Assembly: GCA_964636495.1 (NCBI GenBank)
Contig: CAZWSL010000026.1
Coordinates: 1-44,726 of the forward strand
Origin: Desulfobacula sp964636495
GTDB taxonomy: Bacteria > Desulfobacterota > Desulfobacteria > Desulfobacterales > Desulfobacteraceae
Length of the DNA stretch: 44,726 nucleotides
Direction of reading: 5' to 3'
Of the stretch, positions 17,549 through 26,997 are shown piece by piece. The translations under genes were made by a program, and so were the position numbers. Position 1 is the first letter of the stretch. Every line of letters starts with the position of its first letter. The notes beneath the pieces were generated by a model. It made no database searches and was not told the origin of the DNA. It worked only from the letters and a program-made list of their open reading frames with translations.

Positions 17549-20500
17549 GTGGAGTGCCCTGGCTGCAGTTTTCAAAATCCTGAAAAAATAAAGTTCTGTG
17601 GTGAATGCGGTATTAAATTGCAAAAGGCATGTCCGGATTGTCATTTTATCAATCCGCCTGAATTCAAATTCTGCGGTGAATGTGGTTATAATTTAAGTAA
17701 ATTCACAAATGATACTGCCCTTAAGCACAATCAGGATCTGACAGATACTTCCGTATCAGTCCCGGACGTTACACCATCAATGCAGATTCTGGATGAGAGT
17801 GAACGAAAGTATGTCACGGTACTTTTTTCCGACCTTACCGGCTATACAGCCATGTCGGAAAAACTGGACCCGGAAGAAGTCAAAGAAATTACCAGCCAGA
17901 TTTTCAGTAACATTTCAAATATCATTGCCAGTTATGACGGATTTATAGAAAAATATGCCGGTGATGCAGTAATGGCTGTATTCGGGGCACCCAAATCCCA
18001 CGAAGATGACCCGGTCAGGGCGATCATAGCTGCCAGAGAAATCCATCAGGCGGTGAATATCATCAGCCCTGAAGTTGAAAAAAGAATCGGGCAGTCCATC
18101 TCCATGCACTCAGGGATTAATACCGGTCTGGTGGTGACCGGTGATGTGAACCTTGAACGGGGCACCCATGGCATTGCCGGGGATACCATCAATCTGGCGG
18201 CACGACTCAGCAGTCTGGCAGCTCCGGAAGAGATTCTCATTGACATGGATACCTGCCGCCAGGCAGAGGGCTTTTTTAAATGTGAACACAGGGAGACCAC
18301 AATTGTTAAAGGCAAAACAGAACCTGTTGAGGTATACAGGGTTCTGGCTCAAAAAAATAAACCCGTCACCATCCGCAGGCTCTCCGGATTGAGAGCTGAT
18401 CTTGTCGGTCGGACAGTTGAAATGGGTGAACTGACCAGCGCGATTAAAAATTTAATGCAGGGTAGAGGCAGGGTTTTCTCCATCTGCGGTGCTGCCGGAA
18501 CAGGAAAAAGCAGACTTGTTGAAGAGGTTAAGGCAACGCTTGATACAGATAAGGTTCAATGGATAGAAGGGCATGCCTATGCCTATTCCCAGAATATACC
18601 CTATTTCCCTCTGATTGACCTGTTGAATCGATTGTTTCACATCAATGAAAACGACCCTTCTGAAAAGGTGAATGAAAAACTGGAGTCCGGGCTTGAATCC
18701 CTGGTGGCAAATAAAGAGGACATCCTTCCCTATATTGGAAAACTTTATTCACTGAAGTATCCCGGAATAGAAGATATCTCTCCTGAACACTGGAAATCGC
18801 GTCTGCAGACTGCTGTCTTGACAATTCTCTCGGCTCTGGCCCAGAAAGCCCCTACTGTTTTCTTTCTGGAGGATCTGCACTGGGCTGATCACTCTTTTGT
18901 GGAAATCATCAGACGGGCATGTGTGGAAATCCGGCACCCGGCCATTGTCCTGTGCGTATACCGTCCAAACTTCTGCCTTCTCACCGGTCATCAAATGAGC
19001 AGTATAAGTAAATACTATCATGAGATTCAGCTGCAGGACCTGTCGCTTTCAGAAACCCATGATATGCTGGAATCACTGCTGGAATCCGGCAGTATTCCCT
19101 CAGATTTAAAACTCTGGGTTCAAAGTAAAACAGAAGGCAATCCCTTTTACCTGGAAGAGATGGTCAACTCTCTTATCGACACGAATATCCTGATCCGGGA
19201 TAACGGCAACTGGAGACTTGAAAAAACGATAGCAGAGGCAGATCTGCCCTCTTCTCTTCACGGTCTTATTTCAGGCAGGCTGGATCGTCTGGATATACAG
19301 ACCAAGCGTATTTTACTGGAAGCGTCGGTCATTGGACGCGATTTCCTTTATGAGATTCTTCAAAGAATAACAACGATTAATGACCGCATTGATGATGAGC
19401 TCGGCCATCTTGAACGGCTTGGCCTGATCAGGACACGCTCTTTTCAGCCGGATCTGGAGTATATGTTCAAGCACGCTCTGACCCAGGAGATTGCATACAA
19501 CGGACTGCTCAGAAAACAGCGAAAAGGAATCCATGAAAAAATTGCACAGGTGATGGAAAGTGTTTTCCATGACAGACTGCCTGAGTTTTATGAAACTCTG
19601 GCCTTCCATTTTACAAGGGGAGAGTCAACTGAAAAAGCAGTGGGTTATCTGGTTAAATCAGGAGAAAAGAGCCTGGCAAGATATGCAGTGGAAGAAGCCC
19701 ATCAGTATTTTAAACAGGCCTATGGCTTCTTTGAATTAAAAAAAGAAATTTCAGAAACAGAAAAAACCATTCTCATCGATATTTTAAACAGCTGGGGGTA
19801 TGCCTTTTATTATCTGGGTGAGACCGGCAACTCCATAACGCTTTTCCAAAAACACCAGCCTCTGGCTGACACCCTTGATGACAAGGCAAAACGTGGCATG
19901 TTTTACGTCTGGCTTGGAATTTCCTATTTTATGGGAGGAAGAGCAGAGGATTGTTATGACTGCCTGATTAAAAGCCTTAAGCTCGGAGAAAAGACCGGTA
20001 ACCAGAAAGTGATCGGTTATGCATGCACCTGGCTCACATGGGCCTGTGCTGAGTTAGGATTTTTCTCAGAGGGGATAAGTTTTGGTGAAAGGGCACAGAA
20101 AATAGCCCCTCTGTTTCCTTCTGATCAATTTCTCTTTTTTAAATCCCTTGGCGGTATCTGCTATATTAATTATTTCAAAGGAGATGTAGACACGGTTTTT
20201 AAGGGTGCCAGACGTCTTCTGGACTATGGTGACAGAACTGCCAACAGCAGATCAAAAATGTTCGGGCACTGGATGAACGCATTCGGCCATATTTTGTATG
20301 GTGACATGGATTCAGGGTTAAAAAGCTGTAAAACCGCAATGGATACAGCTCTTGATCCTGCTTATCCTGAATTTGCAAAAGCTACGTTAGTTATTATCTA
20401 TTTTTTAAACAACCAGTATGAAGAAGCTGAAAAAACAGTAAGGTCAAGCTTAAAATTTACCGAGAAGCAAGGCATGGAACAACTTACTGTTATGGTTCAA

Positions 20501-20950
20501 TCCTGTTTAAGCCCGATATTGATTGCCAGAGGGCATATGAAAGAGGGAATGGAACTTTTGGATAACGTAAGAAAAATCCTGCAAAAAAATCATCGCAGAG
20601 TGTGGTACGCATTATCAGAATATATTCTGGGTGAAATAAATTCACAAATGGCCACAGGACCCAGACCAGCCTTTTCGACCATGGCCAGAAACATCGGTTT
20701 TTTGGTGAAAAGCATTCCATTTGCCACCCAGAAAGCTGAAAAACATTTCAAAGAGGCCATTAATCTATTCAAGGAAATAGGTGCCGACAATTTTCTGGGA
20801 CAGTCCTATCTGAGCCTGGGACGGCTGCACAAAGCAAGTAAAAAAAACGATAATGCCAGACAGTCTGTTCTGAAAGCAATCCGTATTTTTGAAAAATGCA
20901 ATGCAAGGAAACTTCTCAAACAGGCAAACAAAATGCTTGATTCCCTCTGA
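17549..20950 (+). CDS. Zinc-ribbon/class III adenylate cyclase/ATPase/TPR signalling protein
   Basis: The product has two zinc ribbons at the N-terminus (CPGC...CGECG and CPDC...CGECG), a class III cyclase domain (about 90-275) with FSDLTGYT, EKYAGDAVMAVFGAP (the Lys that favours ATP and a metal Asp) and GDTINLAARL, then an AAA/STAND-type ATPase (Walker A GAAGTGKSR near 313; FFLEDLHWAD as Walker B), and a long C-terminal helical TPR-like region. It should make cyclic AMP under control of the ATPase/TPR part. I choose the GTG at 17549 because GGAGG lies eight bases before it and the protein then begins MECPGC, the usual start of this family; the ATG five codons earlier has no ribosome site. 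It stands alone. Confidence 0.85.
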   Translation: MECPGCSFQNPEKIKFCGECGIKLQKACPDCHFINPPEFKFCGECGYNLSKFTNDTALKHNQDLTDTSVSVPDVTPSMQILDESERKYVTVLFSDLTGYTAMSEKLDPEEVKEITSQIFSNISNIIASYDGFIEKYAGDAVMAVFGAPKSHEDDPVRAIIAAREIHQAVNIISPEVEKRIGQSISMHSGINTGLVVTGDVNLERGTHGIAGDTINLAARLSSLAAPEEILIDMDTCRQAEGFFKCEHRETTIVKGKTEPVEVYRVLAQKNKPVTIRRLSGLRADLVGRTVEMGELTSAIKNLMQGRGRVFSICGAAGTGKSRLVEEVKATLDTDKVQWIEGHAYAYSQNIPYFPLIDLLNRLFHINENDPSEKVNEKLESGLESLVANKEDILPYIGKLYSLKYPGIEDISPEHWKSRLQTAVLTILSALAQKAPTVFFLEDLHWADHSFVEIIRRACVEIRHPAIVLCVYRPNFCLLTGHQMSSISKYYHEIQLQDLSLSETHDMLESLLESGSIPSDLKLWVQSKTEGNPFYLEEMVNSLIDTNILIRDNGNWRLEKTIAEADLPSSLHGLISGRLDRLDIQTKRILLEASVIGRDFLYEILQRITTINDRIDDELGHLERLGLIRTRSFQPDLEYMFKHALTQEIAYNGLLRKQRKGIHEKIAQVMESVFHDRLPEFYETLAFHFTRGESTEKAVGYLVKSGEKSLARYAVEEAHQYFKQAYGFFELKKEISETEKTILIDILNSWGYAFYYLGETGNSITLFQKHQPLADTLDDKAKRGMFYVWLGISYFMGGRAEDCYDCLIKSLKLGEKTGNQKVIGYACTWLTWACAELGFFSEGISFGERAQKIAPLFPSDQFLFFKSLGGICYINYFKGDVDTVFKGARRLLDYGDRTANSRSKMFGHWMNAFGHILYGDMDSGLKSCKTAMDTALDPAYPEFAKATLVIIYFLNNQYEEAEKTVRSSLKFTEKQGMEQLTVMVQSCLSPILIARGHMKEGMELLDNVRKILQKNHRRVWYALSEYILGEINSQMATGPRPAFSTMARNIGFLVKSIPFATQKAEKHFKEAINLFKEIGADNFLGQSYLSLGRLHKASKKNDNARQSVLKAIRIFEKCNARKLLKQANKMLDSL

Positions 20951-21037
20951 TTTAATCATCAATCTGAGATCTTTGCATCATGCTCAATTTTGTTATCATG
21001 CAAAGAAGATGTAAATTATAACCAATTGAATACAGGG

Positions 21038-21208
21038 TTATTTTTTCCTGGTAACAGGAAAATCTGAACCACATAAATCATTTGAAGAACATGAAGAGCA
21101 GCCTGTTTCGCAGCCACAGCCACCTTCTCCTCTACATATTTTCACAAAACTTCTGATACTCAACACTATAGCCCCTGCCACTATAATTCCAACAATAACG
21201 TTATCCAT
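21038..21208 (-). CDS. FeoB-associated Cys-rich membrane protein
   Basis: The 56-residue protein starts MDNVIVGIIVAG, has one membrane helix (about 3-21) and a Cys-rich tail with CGCETGCSSCSS and a further Cys near LCGSD. It matches the small FeoB-associated Cys-rich proteins (FeoC-position genes) that often follow feoB in anaerobes. The ATG at 21208 is preceded by GGAGG at ideal spacing, so the longer upstream frame is not used. Role in ferrous-iron handling is inferred from location. Confidence 0.8.
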   Translation of the reverse strand: MDNVIVGIIVAGAIVLSIRSFVKICRGEGGCGCETGCSSCSSNDLCGSDFPVTRKK

Positions 21209-21221
21209 AATTCCTCCTTTT

Positions 21222-23426
21222 TTATGGCATAATAATAGAGCCTGCCTGATAACAGAGAACTGATAATCCAAAGGCAAGGAGAGTATTAAATACAACAGAA
21301 AAACCTGCCCATTTCCAGGAACCCGCTTCCCTTGCAATACAGACTACCGTTACAAAACAGGGGGTATAGAAAATGGTAAATATAATCAGGCTGAATGCAG
21401 TCAAAGGCCCCCATCCTTCAGCAGTTTTTAACCTGTCAGAAAGAGAATCTGACACTTCAGGATCTACTTCACCAAGGGAATAGGCAGTACCAAGAGTTGA
21501 AACCACAACTTCCTTTGCAGCAAAACCACCGACCAGTGCAATATTGCTCCGCCAGTCAAATCCTGCAAATTTTGTTATGCCTTCAAGAGTTGTGCCCATA
21601 CGGCCTGCAATGGAGTTTTTCAATCCTGCTTTGGCTTCATCAAGATCAATCCGGGAAAGATTCTCTTTTATTACTGCAGCCTGTCCTGACAGCTGTTCCG
21701 GTTCAAGCGTGTGAATGTCATTTAAAATTTCTGCAGATGTATGAGAAGTTATGGCAGCTCTCCGGGCTTCAAACAGGTTGCGCTCTTTTTCATCAAGCCC
21801 TGGAAAAGTCATCATTGCCCAGACCATAACAGACAATCCAAGAATGACTGTACCGGCCTTTTTAATATACTGCCATGTCCTTTCCCAGGTGTGAATCAAA
21901 ACACCTTTCAATGTGGGCAGCCTGTATGGCGGCAGTTCCATGACAAAAGGGGTTGATTCCCCCTTTATTACAGTAAACCGTAAAACCCGGGCAACAATCA
22001 ATGCACCAAGCCAGGAAATCATGGTAATGAGAAGCAGCATCTCTGCCTCATTTTCCGAAAAAAAAGCAGCAATCAGAAGTGCAAAAACAGGAAGCTTGGC
22101 TCCACAGTTCATAAACGGGACTGTCAAAAGCGTTGCAAGTCTCTCTTTTGGAGATTTTAATGTTCTTGCCGCCATAACACCCGGCACGGCACAACCGCCT
22201 GCAATTCCGCCTGAAACAATAAAAGCCATTACAGAACTGCCGTGGAGTCCGAACATTCGAAAAATCCTGTCCAGCATAAAAGACATCCGTGCAAGATACC
22301 CGGAATCTTCAAGCAGGGCAATGCTGAAAAACATGAAAATGATCAGGGGAACAAAACCAAGTACTCCGCCTGCCCCATCAATTATTCCCGAAACAATAAG
22401 AGATTTTAAAAGTCCTTCTGGCAGCGCAGTATCTGCAATGCCTGAGAGCCACTCAAAGAAACTTTCAAACCATGCAACAGGCAGTTCACTGTAAGAAAAA
22501 GTAAATTTGTAAAGCCCCATGATAATGGCAATCATGAAAACCGGGCCAAGGAATCGATTTGTCATAACCTTATCAATTTTATCGGATAACGGCATCCTGT
22601 TTTCATCGTGATCATGCTTGATCACGTCCTGTTTTAAGATTGAATTGATAAATCCATAGCGGTGGTCTGCAATCATGCCTTCAGGATGGGTATCAAGTGT
22701 TGCTGAAAGATGTTTTGTCACCTTTTCAACAATAGCTTCAAGCTGTAAGTCAAGATTTTTATCCTCAATTCTTCCCAGCTCTCTAATCTGGCTGTCATTT
22801 TCCAGATATTTAACAGCCACCCATCTCCCATTATATTTTTCTGTTAAAAAATTTGCAGATTCGACTAAACCTTCCATTTTATCAATAGCCGTATCCACAT
22901 CCAGCCCATAGGAGATTTTTAAAGGTTCAATCATGATATCCGCACTGGCGGCCATTGCCTGTAAAAGTTTTTTTTTACCGTCACCTTTTCTTGCAATGGT
23001 TGGAATAACAGGAACTTTTAATAATTTTGACAGTTTTTCATGATCAATTTCAATGCCTTTATTTTTTGCCACATCCATCATGTTCAAGGCTATGGTCAGA
23101 GGTGCCCCCATCTCCATGAGCTGGACAGCAAGATAAAGATTTCTCTCAAGATTGGATGCATCAACTATATCTACAATCATAAACGGTTTTTCATTAACAA
23201 GAAAATCCCGTGCTACAATCTCTTCCATGGAATATGCCGTTAAAGAATACATACCCGGAAGATCAACAATATCAAATTCTCCAAAATCACTGCGGCAGAT
23301 GCCCTGTTTTTTTTCAACGGTTACACCTGGATAATTGCCGACATGCTGACGGGCTCCTGTTAATTCATTAAAAAAAGTTGTTTTGCCGGAATTTGGATTA
23401 CCAGCCAGTACGACTGCCATGCTCAT
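21222..23426 (-). CDS. feoB: Ferrous iron transport protein B
   Basis: The 734-residue protein begins with a GTPase domain: G1 GNPNSGKTT (about 9-17), G3 DLPGMYS, G4 NMMD. A helical insertion domain follows, then a membrane part of about eight or more helices with the two FeoB gate/nucleoside-transporter motifs around GGIAGGCAVPGVMAAR and MNCGAKLPVFALL. It imports Fe2+ through the inner membrane, driven or gated by GTP. Length is typical. It follows feoA by two bases and precedes the Cys-rich partner. Confidence 0.96.
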   Translation of the reverse strand: MSMAVVLAGNPNSGKTTFFNELTGARQHVGNYPGVTVEKKQGICRSDFGEFDIVDLPGMYSLTAYSMEEIVARDFLVNEKPFMIVDIVDASNLERNLYLAVQLMEMGAPLTIALNMMDVAKNKGIEIDHEKLSKLLKVPVIPTIARKGDGKKKLLQAMAASADIMIEPLKISYGLDVDTAIDKMEGLVESANFLTEKYNGRWVAVKYLENDSQIRELGRIEDKNLDLQLEAIVEKVTKHLSATLDTHPEGMIADHRYGFINSILKQDVIKHDHDENRMPLSDKIDKVMTNRFLGPVFMIAIIMGLYKFTFSYSELPVAWFESFFEWLSGIADTALPEGLLKSLIVSGIIDGAGGVLGFVPLIIFMFFSIALLEDSGYLARMSFMLDRIFRMFGLHGSSVMAFIVSGGIAGGCAVPGVMAARTLKSPKERLATLLTVPFMNCGAKLPVFALLIAAFFSENEAEMLLLITMISWLGALIVARVLRFTVIKGESTPFVMELPPYRLPTLKGVLIHTWERTWQYIKKAGTVILGLSVMVWAMMTFPGLDEKERNLFEARRAAITSHTSAEILNDIHTLEPEQLSGQAAVIKENLSRIDLDEAKAGLKNSIAGRMGTTLEGITKFAGFDWRSNIALVGGFAAKEVVVSTLGTAYSLGEVDPEVSDSLSDRLKTAEGWGPLTAFSLIIFTIFYTPCFVTVVCIAREAGSWKWAGFSVVFNTLLAFGLSVLCYQAGSIIMP

Positions 23427-23428
23427 TT

Positions 23429-23659
23429 TTATACCTCTACCTCTATATGGTCAGCTTCACTGTTACGAAGTGTTAAAGTAAATCCCATCACTCTGAGGGA
23501 GATTGGGTCATAAAGCGGGGCTCTGCCCTGCACCCGGATCTTTTGTCCCGGAATAAGCCCCATGTCTCTGATTCGTCTGCCAAGCTCTCCAGCGGCTTTT
23601 ATGGATACAATGGTCCCGGTCTGATTCTCTGTCATCTCTCTTAAATTTATTGTTCCCAT
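23429..23659 (-). CDS. feoA: Ferrous iron transport protein A
   Basis: The 76-residue SH3-like protein begins MGTINLREM and contains GELGRRIRDMGLIPGQKIRVQGRAPLYDP (key part RDMGLIPG) and SLRVMGFTLTLRNSEADHIEV, typical of FeoA. I choose ATG 23659 because AGGAGA lies just upstream; the frame opens a few codons earlier. FeoA is a cytosolic partner of FeoB, with feoB two bases downstream. Confidence 0.93.
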   Translation of the reverse strand: MGTINLREMTENQTGTIVSIKAAGELGRRIRDMGLIPGQKIRVQGRAPLYDPISLRVMGFTLTLRNSEADHIEVEV

Positions 23660-23715
23660 GCTTCTCCTTTGCTGTTGCAAGATTTTTCATTTTTTAAACG
23701 AATAAGTTATATACG

Positions 23716-23749
23716 CCTAACTTTTATTGGTGTCAATAAAAAGATTAGG
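23716..23749. promoter_or_regulatory. Candidate metal-regulator operator between feoA and dtxR-like gene
   Basis: An imperfect palindrome with outer half-sites CCTAA and TTAGG and inner ATTG/CAAT arms (CTTTTATTG versus CAATAAAAAG) sits in the divergent region. TTAGG/CCTAA half-sites are reminiscent of DtxR-family boxes, and the divergent gene encodes such a regulator. The match to a defined consensus is not exact, so this is a suggestion. Confidence 0.4.
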
Positions 23750-23829
23750 AGTTGCATCAAATTAATTGTTTGACTTACAATCTTGTTTAAGTATAAATAT
23801 ATATAAACTTATCAGGAGGGGGGGAATTA

Positions 23830-24249
23830 ATGGATAACGGAAATCAGCTTTCAGAAACCCTTGAAGACTATCTTGAAACCATACTGATACTGCAGAATGA
23901 AAAAACGGTTGCAAGATCCAAGGATATTGCGCAGAAATTAAATATCAAACGCGGCTCAGTTACAGGTATGTTAAAAAAACTTGCTGAACATAAATTTATC
24001 AACTATGAGCCGTATGGATATGTGACTTTAACTCCTGAAGGTAAAAAAATTGCCCTGGAAATAGAACAGAGGCACATCTTTTTAAAAGATTTTTTTTTCA
24101 GGGTATTAAACGTAGATGAAGAGACAGCCGACCGTACAGCATGCCAGATAGAACATGCTATGAATAAACAGGTTTTTAAAAAATTCAGGGATTTTTTAAA
24201 AAAAATTGAAACCTGTCCCCATTGTGATATCAAACCCGTCATAAAATAA
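23830..24249 (+). CDS. DtxR/MntR-family metal-dependent transcriptional regulator
   Basis: The 139-residue protein has an N-terminal winged helix (about 8-70; LEDYLETILIL, RGSVTGMLKKLAEHKFINYE) and a dimerisation/metal domain (IALEIEQRHIFLKDFFFRVLNVDEETADRTACQIEH; key residues RHIFLKDFF and EH near 116). It ends with a CPHC motif, which is common in short DtxR proteins. GGAGG lies upstream of the ATG. It is divergent from feoAB, so it probably represses iron uptake when Fe2+ (or Mn2+) is plentiful, and perhaps itself. Confidence 0.88.
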   Translation: MDNGNQLSETLEDYLETILILQNEKTVARSKDIAQKLNIKRGSVTGMLKKLAEHKFINYEPYGYVTLTPEGKKIALEIEQRHIFLKDFFFRVLNVDEETADRTACQIEHAMNKQVFKKFRDFLKKIETCPHCDIKPVIK

Positions 24250-24274
24250 TTAAAACAGCATTTTTCCATTGGAT

Positions 24275-24300
24275 GGATATTTTTTGCAGATAAAATATCC
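24275..24300 (+). terminator. Hairpin after the DtxR-type gene
   Basis: GGATATTTT pairs with AAAATATCC across eight bases, 25 bases after the stop codon. It is AT-rich and lacks a clear T run on either side; it probably separates this gene from the convergent Fe-S gene. Confidence 0.4.
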
Positions 24301-24317
24301 AGGGAAGAGTCAATTCT

Positions 24318-25040
24318 TTATTCACATTTTTTCCTCTTTTCCAACCGTTTCAATCCATAATGGCAGACTGCTGAACAAATCCCGCAATTATGCCCTTTGT
24401 GATACTGAAAATAGTGCTCTTTTTTCCATTGATCACATGCCTGCACATCCAGCATTTTCTCACGGGGCAGTCCCGGATACCATTTTTTACCCTTCAGAGC
24501 ATTTGCCGGACAAGCATCCATACACAGTTTACATTGACCACAAAAATTTTTTTCTGCCGGCGGTCCGCATGGAAGCGGCGCATTGGTAAAGACTGTTCCC
24601 AATCTGACCCACGGTCCGAACCGGCGGGTGATGAGCTGGCAATGACGGCCTATCCATCCCAGCCCCGCTCTCGTTGCAGCGGTTTTCTGGGGAAAATCAC
24701 CTTTTATGTTAACCGTGTCATTCCGTACTGAGGCGGGTAATGCTTTAGATTGAAACCCTCTGTTTCTAATCTCAGATTCCAGTGTTTTTGATAATTCATT
24801 GATACGGTTGTTCACACGGGCGTATTCGTCAGCATATTTCTGGTTGGGGCCGTGCTGGATGCTGAGCATTATTTCAGGATTCATCGGAATCACAATTGAA
24901 ACAGCAAAAGGAAATTGCTTTCCTGTCTCATCTTGAGGTGTGGAAAAATTTCTTAGCTCTGCTCCGCCCCATAGAGGAATTTTCTGAGTCTGCATCCAGC
25001 CGGCGAGCCAGTTCTGAAACCCGTTTAAAAAATTTGTCAA
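24318..25040 (-). CDS. QueG-like 4Fe-4S double-cluster protein
   Basis: The 240-residue protein has the QueG/epoxyqueuosine-reductase-like central segment TRAGLGWIGRHCQLITRRFGPWVRLGTVFT (core GLGWIGRH) followed by cluster motifs CGQCKLCMDACPANAL and CGICSAVCHYGL with an additional Cys in VQACDQW. It should carry two [4Fe-4S] clusters. Compared with QueG it is short at the N-terminus and lacks the HEAT tail, so it is a paralogue of unknown reaction. The frame starts with TTG at 25040; the first ATG is 15 codons later and has no obvious ribosome site. Confidence 0.7.
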   Translation of the reverse strand: MTNFLNGFQNWLAGWMQTQKIPLWGGAELRNFSTPQDETGKQFPFAVSIVIPMNPEIMLSIQHGPNQKYADEYARVNNRINELSKTLESEIRNRGFQSKALPASVRNDTVNIKGDFPQKTAATRAGLGWIGRHCQLITRRFGPWVRLGTVFTNAPLPCGPPAEKNFCGQCKLCMDACPANALKGKKWYPGLPREKMLDVQACDQWKKEHYFQYHKGHNCGICSAVCHYGLKRLEKRKKCE

Positions 25041-25144
25041 TTTATTTTTTTTAATTTCACTACTTGTTTAAAGTCGCAGAATATAACAATCCATACTGCT
25101 ATTTTGCGACAGGATTATCTCTTTTTATATATCATCGGTTTTAT

Positions 25145-25250
25145 GGACATCCTCTCAATACAGCGTATTTCTCCAAGGGTTGCCTGTCTCATCTGTTAAA
25201 GAATCAACAGCTCTGGATTTTCCCGGTTTATCAACATTGAAAGGATGTCC
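25145..25250 (-). repeat. Spaced 15-bp inverted repeat in the intergenic region
   Basis: GGACATCCTCTCAAT (25145-25159) and ATTGAAAGGATGTCC (25236-25250) are complementary with one mismatch, across 76 bases. The element lies between two genes transcribed leftward. It may be a long terminator-like structure for the glutamate-synthase-like gene or a small mobile repeat. The rest of the 247-base gap holds nothing I recognise. Confidence 0.4.
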
Positions 25251-25287
25251 CTAATTTCAAGATTTTCAACAGCACAAATTAAAAGAA

Positions 25288-26883
25288 TCAATAGGTTTTC
25301 TTGGCATCAATAATGTCATAGGCCTCCTCTTTATAGGATTCCATAACATAAGGGATACCCGTTACTTTGCTGGCTTCTTCAGTAAGAGAGAAGAGGTCTT
25401 CCCTGGACATCAGGTTAACCTGCCATTTTCTGGCACCAGCCATCAATTGCTGTAACCCTACCTTTATTTTCTCACCGACACTGTAAATACCCACAGCACC
25501 CAGTGGGAAGTTATCAACTTCTTTACCATATTTCTCTTTCAAGTCTTCATAACTGACAAAAATTTCCTCTTTGGTGGTGCCGAATTTGGAGACTGTTGAA
25601 GGAAGTCCGCCATCATTTCCCTCCAGCCACTCTCCAATATTTTTACCAACCATTCCGGGAATCATTAAGGCACGGCCCATACATACTGCCCTGCAATAAG
25701 GGGCACCAAGGGAGAGAGCTTTAAAAATGTGATCTTCGGATGAGAAACCGCCGGCAAAAGCAATATGGGGAACCCATTTCCCGTTAGCCGCCAGTCGCCG
25801 GCAGAGATCATAAGCCATTGAATGGAGATAGATGGCGGGAATCCCCCACTCCTGCATCATTCGCCATGGGCTCATTCCAGTACCACCAGGTGCGCCATCT
25901 ATGGTCAGCAGATCAATTTTGGCATCTGATGCCCAGCGGATGGACATAGCCAGTTCCCGCATGGGATAAGCACCTGTTTTAAGTGTGACGCGTTTAGCAC
26001 CTAAACTGCGTAATCTTTCAACTTCCTTGATAAAGTCACCTTCATCGATAAAACCAAGACGCGAATGACGTTCAAATTCTTTGATGGCACCGGCTTTAAA
26101 ACTCATCTGGTTGTAGGGTTCTTCCGGGTCCGGTGTAACAATATAACCCCGTTTCTTCAGTTCAATGGCTCTTTCCAGATTTCCAACTTTAATTTCTCCA
26201 CCAATACATTTAGCACCCTGTCCCCATTTCAGTTCAATCGTCTCAACTCCCAGTTTATCAATTACATATTCAGCCACACCTAATCGAGTATCCTCAACAT
26301 TCATTTGAACCATGATATCACCATACCCTTCATGGTATCTTCGATATGATTCCACCCTTCGCTGCATATCAGGTGCCTTTTTCACTTTTCCATGTTTGTC
26401 CAGTTCCAGTTTAGGGTCTATCCCACAGACATTTTCACCACAAACCAGGCTGATCCCTGTTATTGCTGCACCCACTGCAAAATGTTCCCAGTTTACACGG
26501 GCAATGCGTGTACTGCCAAGTGCGCCTGTAAACATCGGAATTTTCATTTTTACGGTCTCTGAAATACCGTAACGGGTTTCAGTGCTTACTGCCGGAAAGA
26601 TGGCAAAATCAGGATCTGACAGGATGCCCTCAGCGCCAAATGCGTATCCATTAATATTTAAATGGGAATAATCTACCGGATAATCCTTGTCTGCGCCCGC
26701 TGTAATATCTCCAAAAGGTGATGGATAAAGCAACTCCCTTCCTCTAAACGACGCTTTAAACAAATCACAGTTTCCTTTGCATCCATCAACGCAGCGACTG
26801 CAGATTCCAGATTGAGGGGCCACATTACGGGATCTGTTTTTTGTACCAAGGGATTCATTGGCATTTGGTTTGGACAAATTCAT
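25288..26883 (-). CDS. FMN-binding glutamate synthase family protein
   Basis: The 531-residue protein has an N-terminal Cys cluster (CSRCVDGCKGNC, about 27-38), then the FMN-binding TIM-barrel of the GltB central domain: MFTGALGSTRIA, VETIELKWGQGAKC, LLTIDGAPGGTGMSPW (the GGTG/phosphate loop) and HIAFAGGFSSEDHI. It lacks the glutaminase and GXGXG domains of full-length glutamate synthase. Such stand-alone enzymes are common in sulfate reducers and archaea; substrate may be glutamate synthesis from ammonia or another FMN reaction. I choose ATG 26883 because AAGGA lies eight bases upstream; an ATG at 26898 is in frame. Confidence 0.85.
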   Translation of the reverse strand: MNLSKPNANESLGTKNRSRNVAPQSGICSRCVDGCKGNCDLFKASFRGRELLYPSPFGDITAGADKDYPVDYSHLNINGYAFGAEGILSDPDFAIFPAVSTETRYGISETVKMKIPMFTGALGSTRIARVNWEHFAVGAAITGISLVCGENVCGIDPKLELDKHGKVKKAPDMQRRVESYRRYHEGYGDIMVQMNVEDTRLGVAEYVIDKLGVETIELKWGQGAKCIGGEIKVGNLERAIELKKRGYIVTPDPEEPYNQMSFKAGAIKEFERHSRLGFIDEGDFIKEVERLRSLGAKRVTLKTGAYPMRELAMSIRWASDAKIDLLTIDGAPGGTGMSPWRMMQEWGIPAIYLHSMAYDLCRRLAANGKWVPHIAFAGGFSSEDHIFKALSLGAPYCRAVCMGRALMIPGMVGKNIGEWLEGNDGGLPSTVSKFGTTKEEIFVSYEDLKEKYGKEVDNFPLGAVGIYSVGEKIKVGLQQLMAGARKWQVNLMSREDLFSLTEEASKVTGIPYVMESYKEEAYDIIDAKKTY

Positions 26884-26997
26884 GTTAATTCCTTTCATTC
26901 ATTAAATTTTAATAGATTTCCTGAAAAGTCAGTACAATTGTTATACATAAAAAATCATCACATAATTTCAGAATCGTCAAGCCTTTTTTAATCTCCC

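Noticed and set aside
24390..24731. Plus-strand frames opposite the QueG-like Fe-S gene
   Set aside because: They are shadows of the Cys-rich minus-strand protein.
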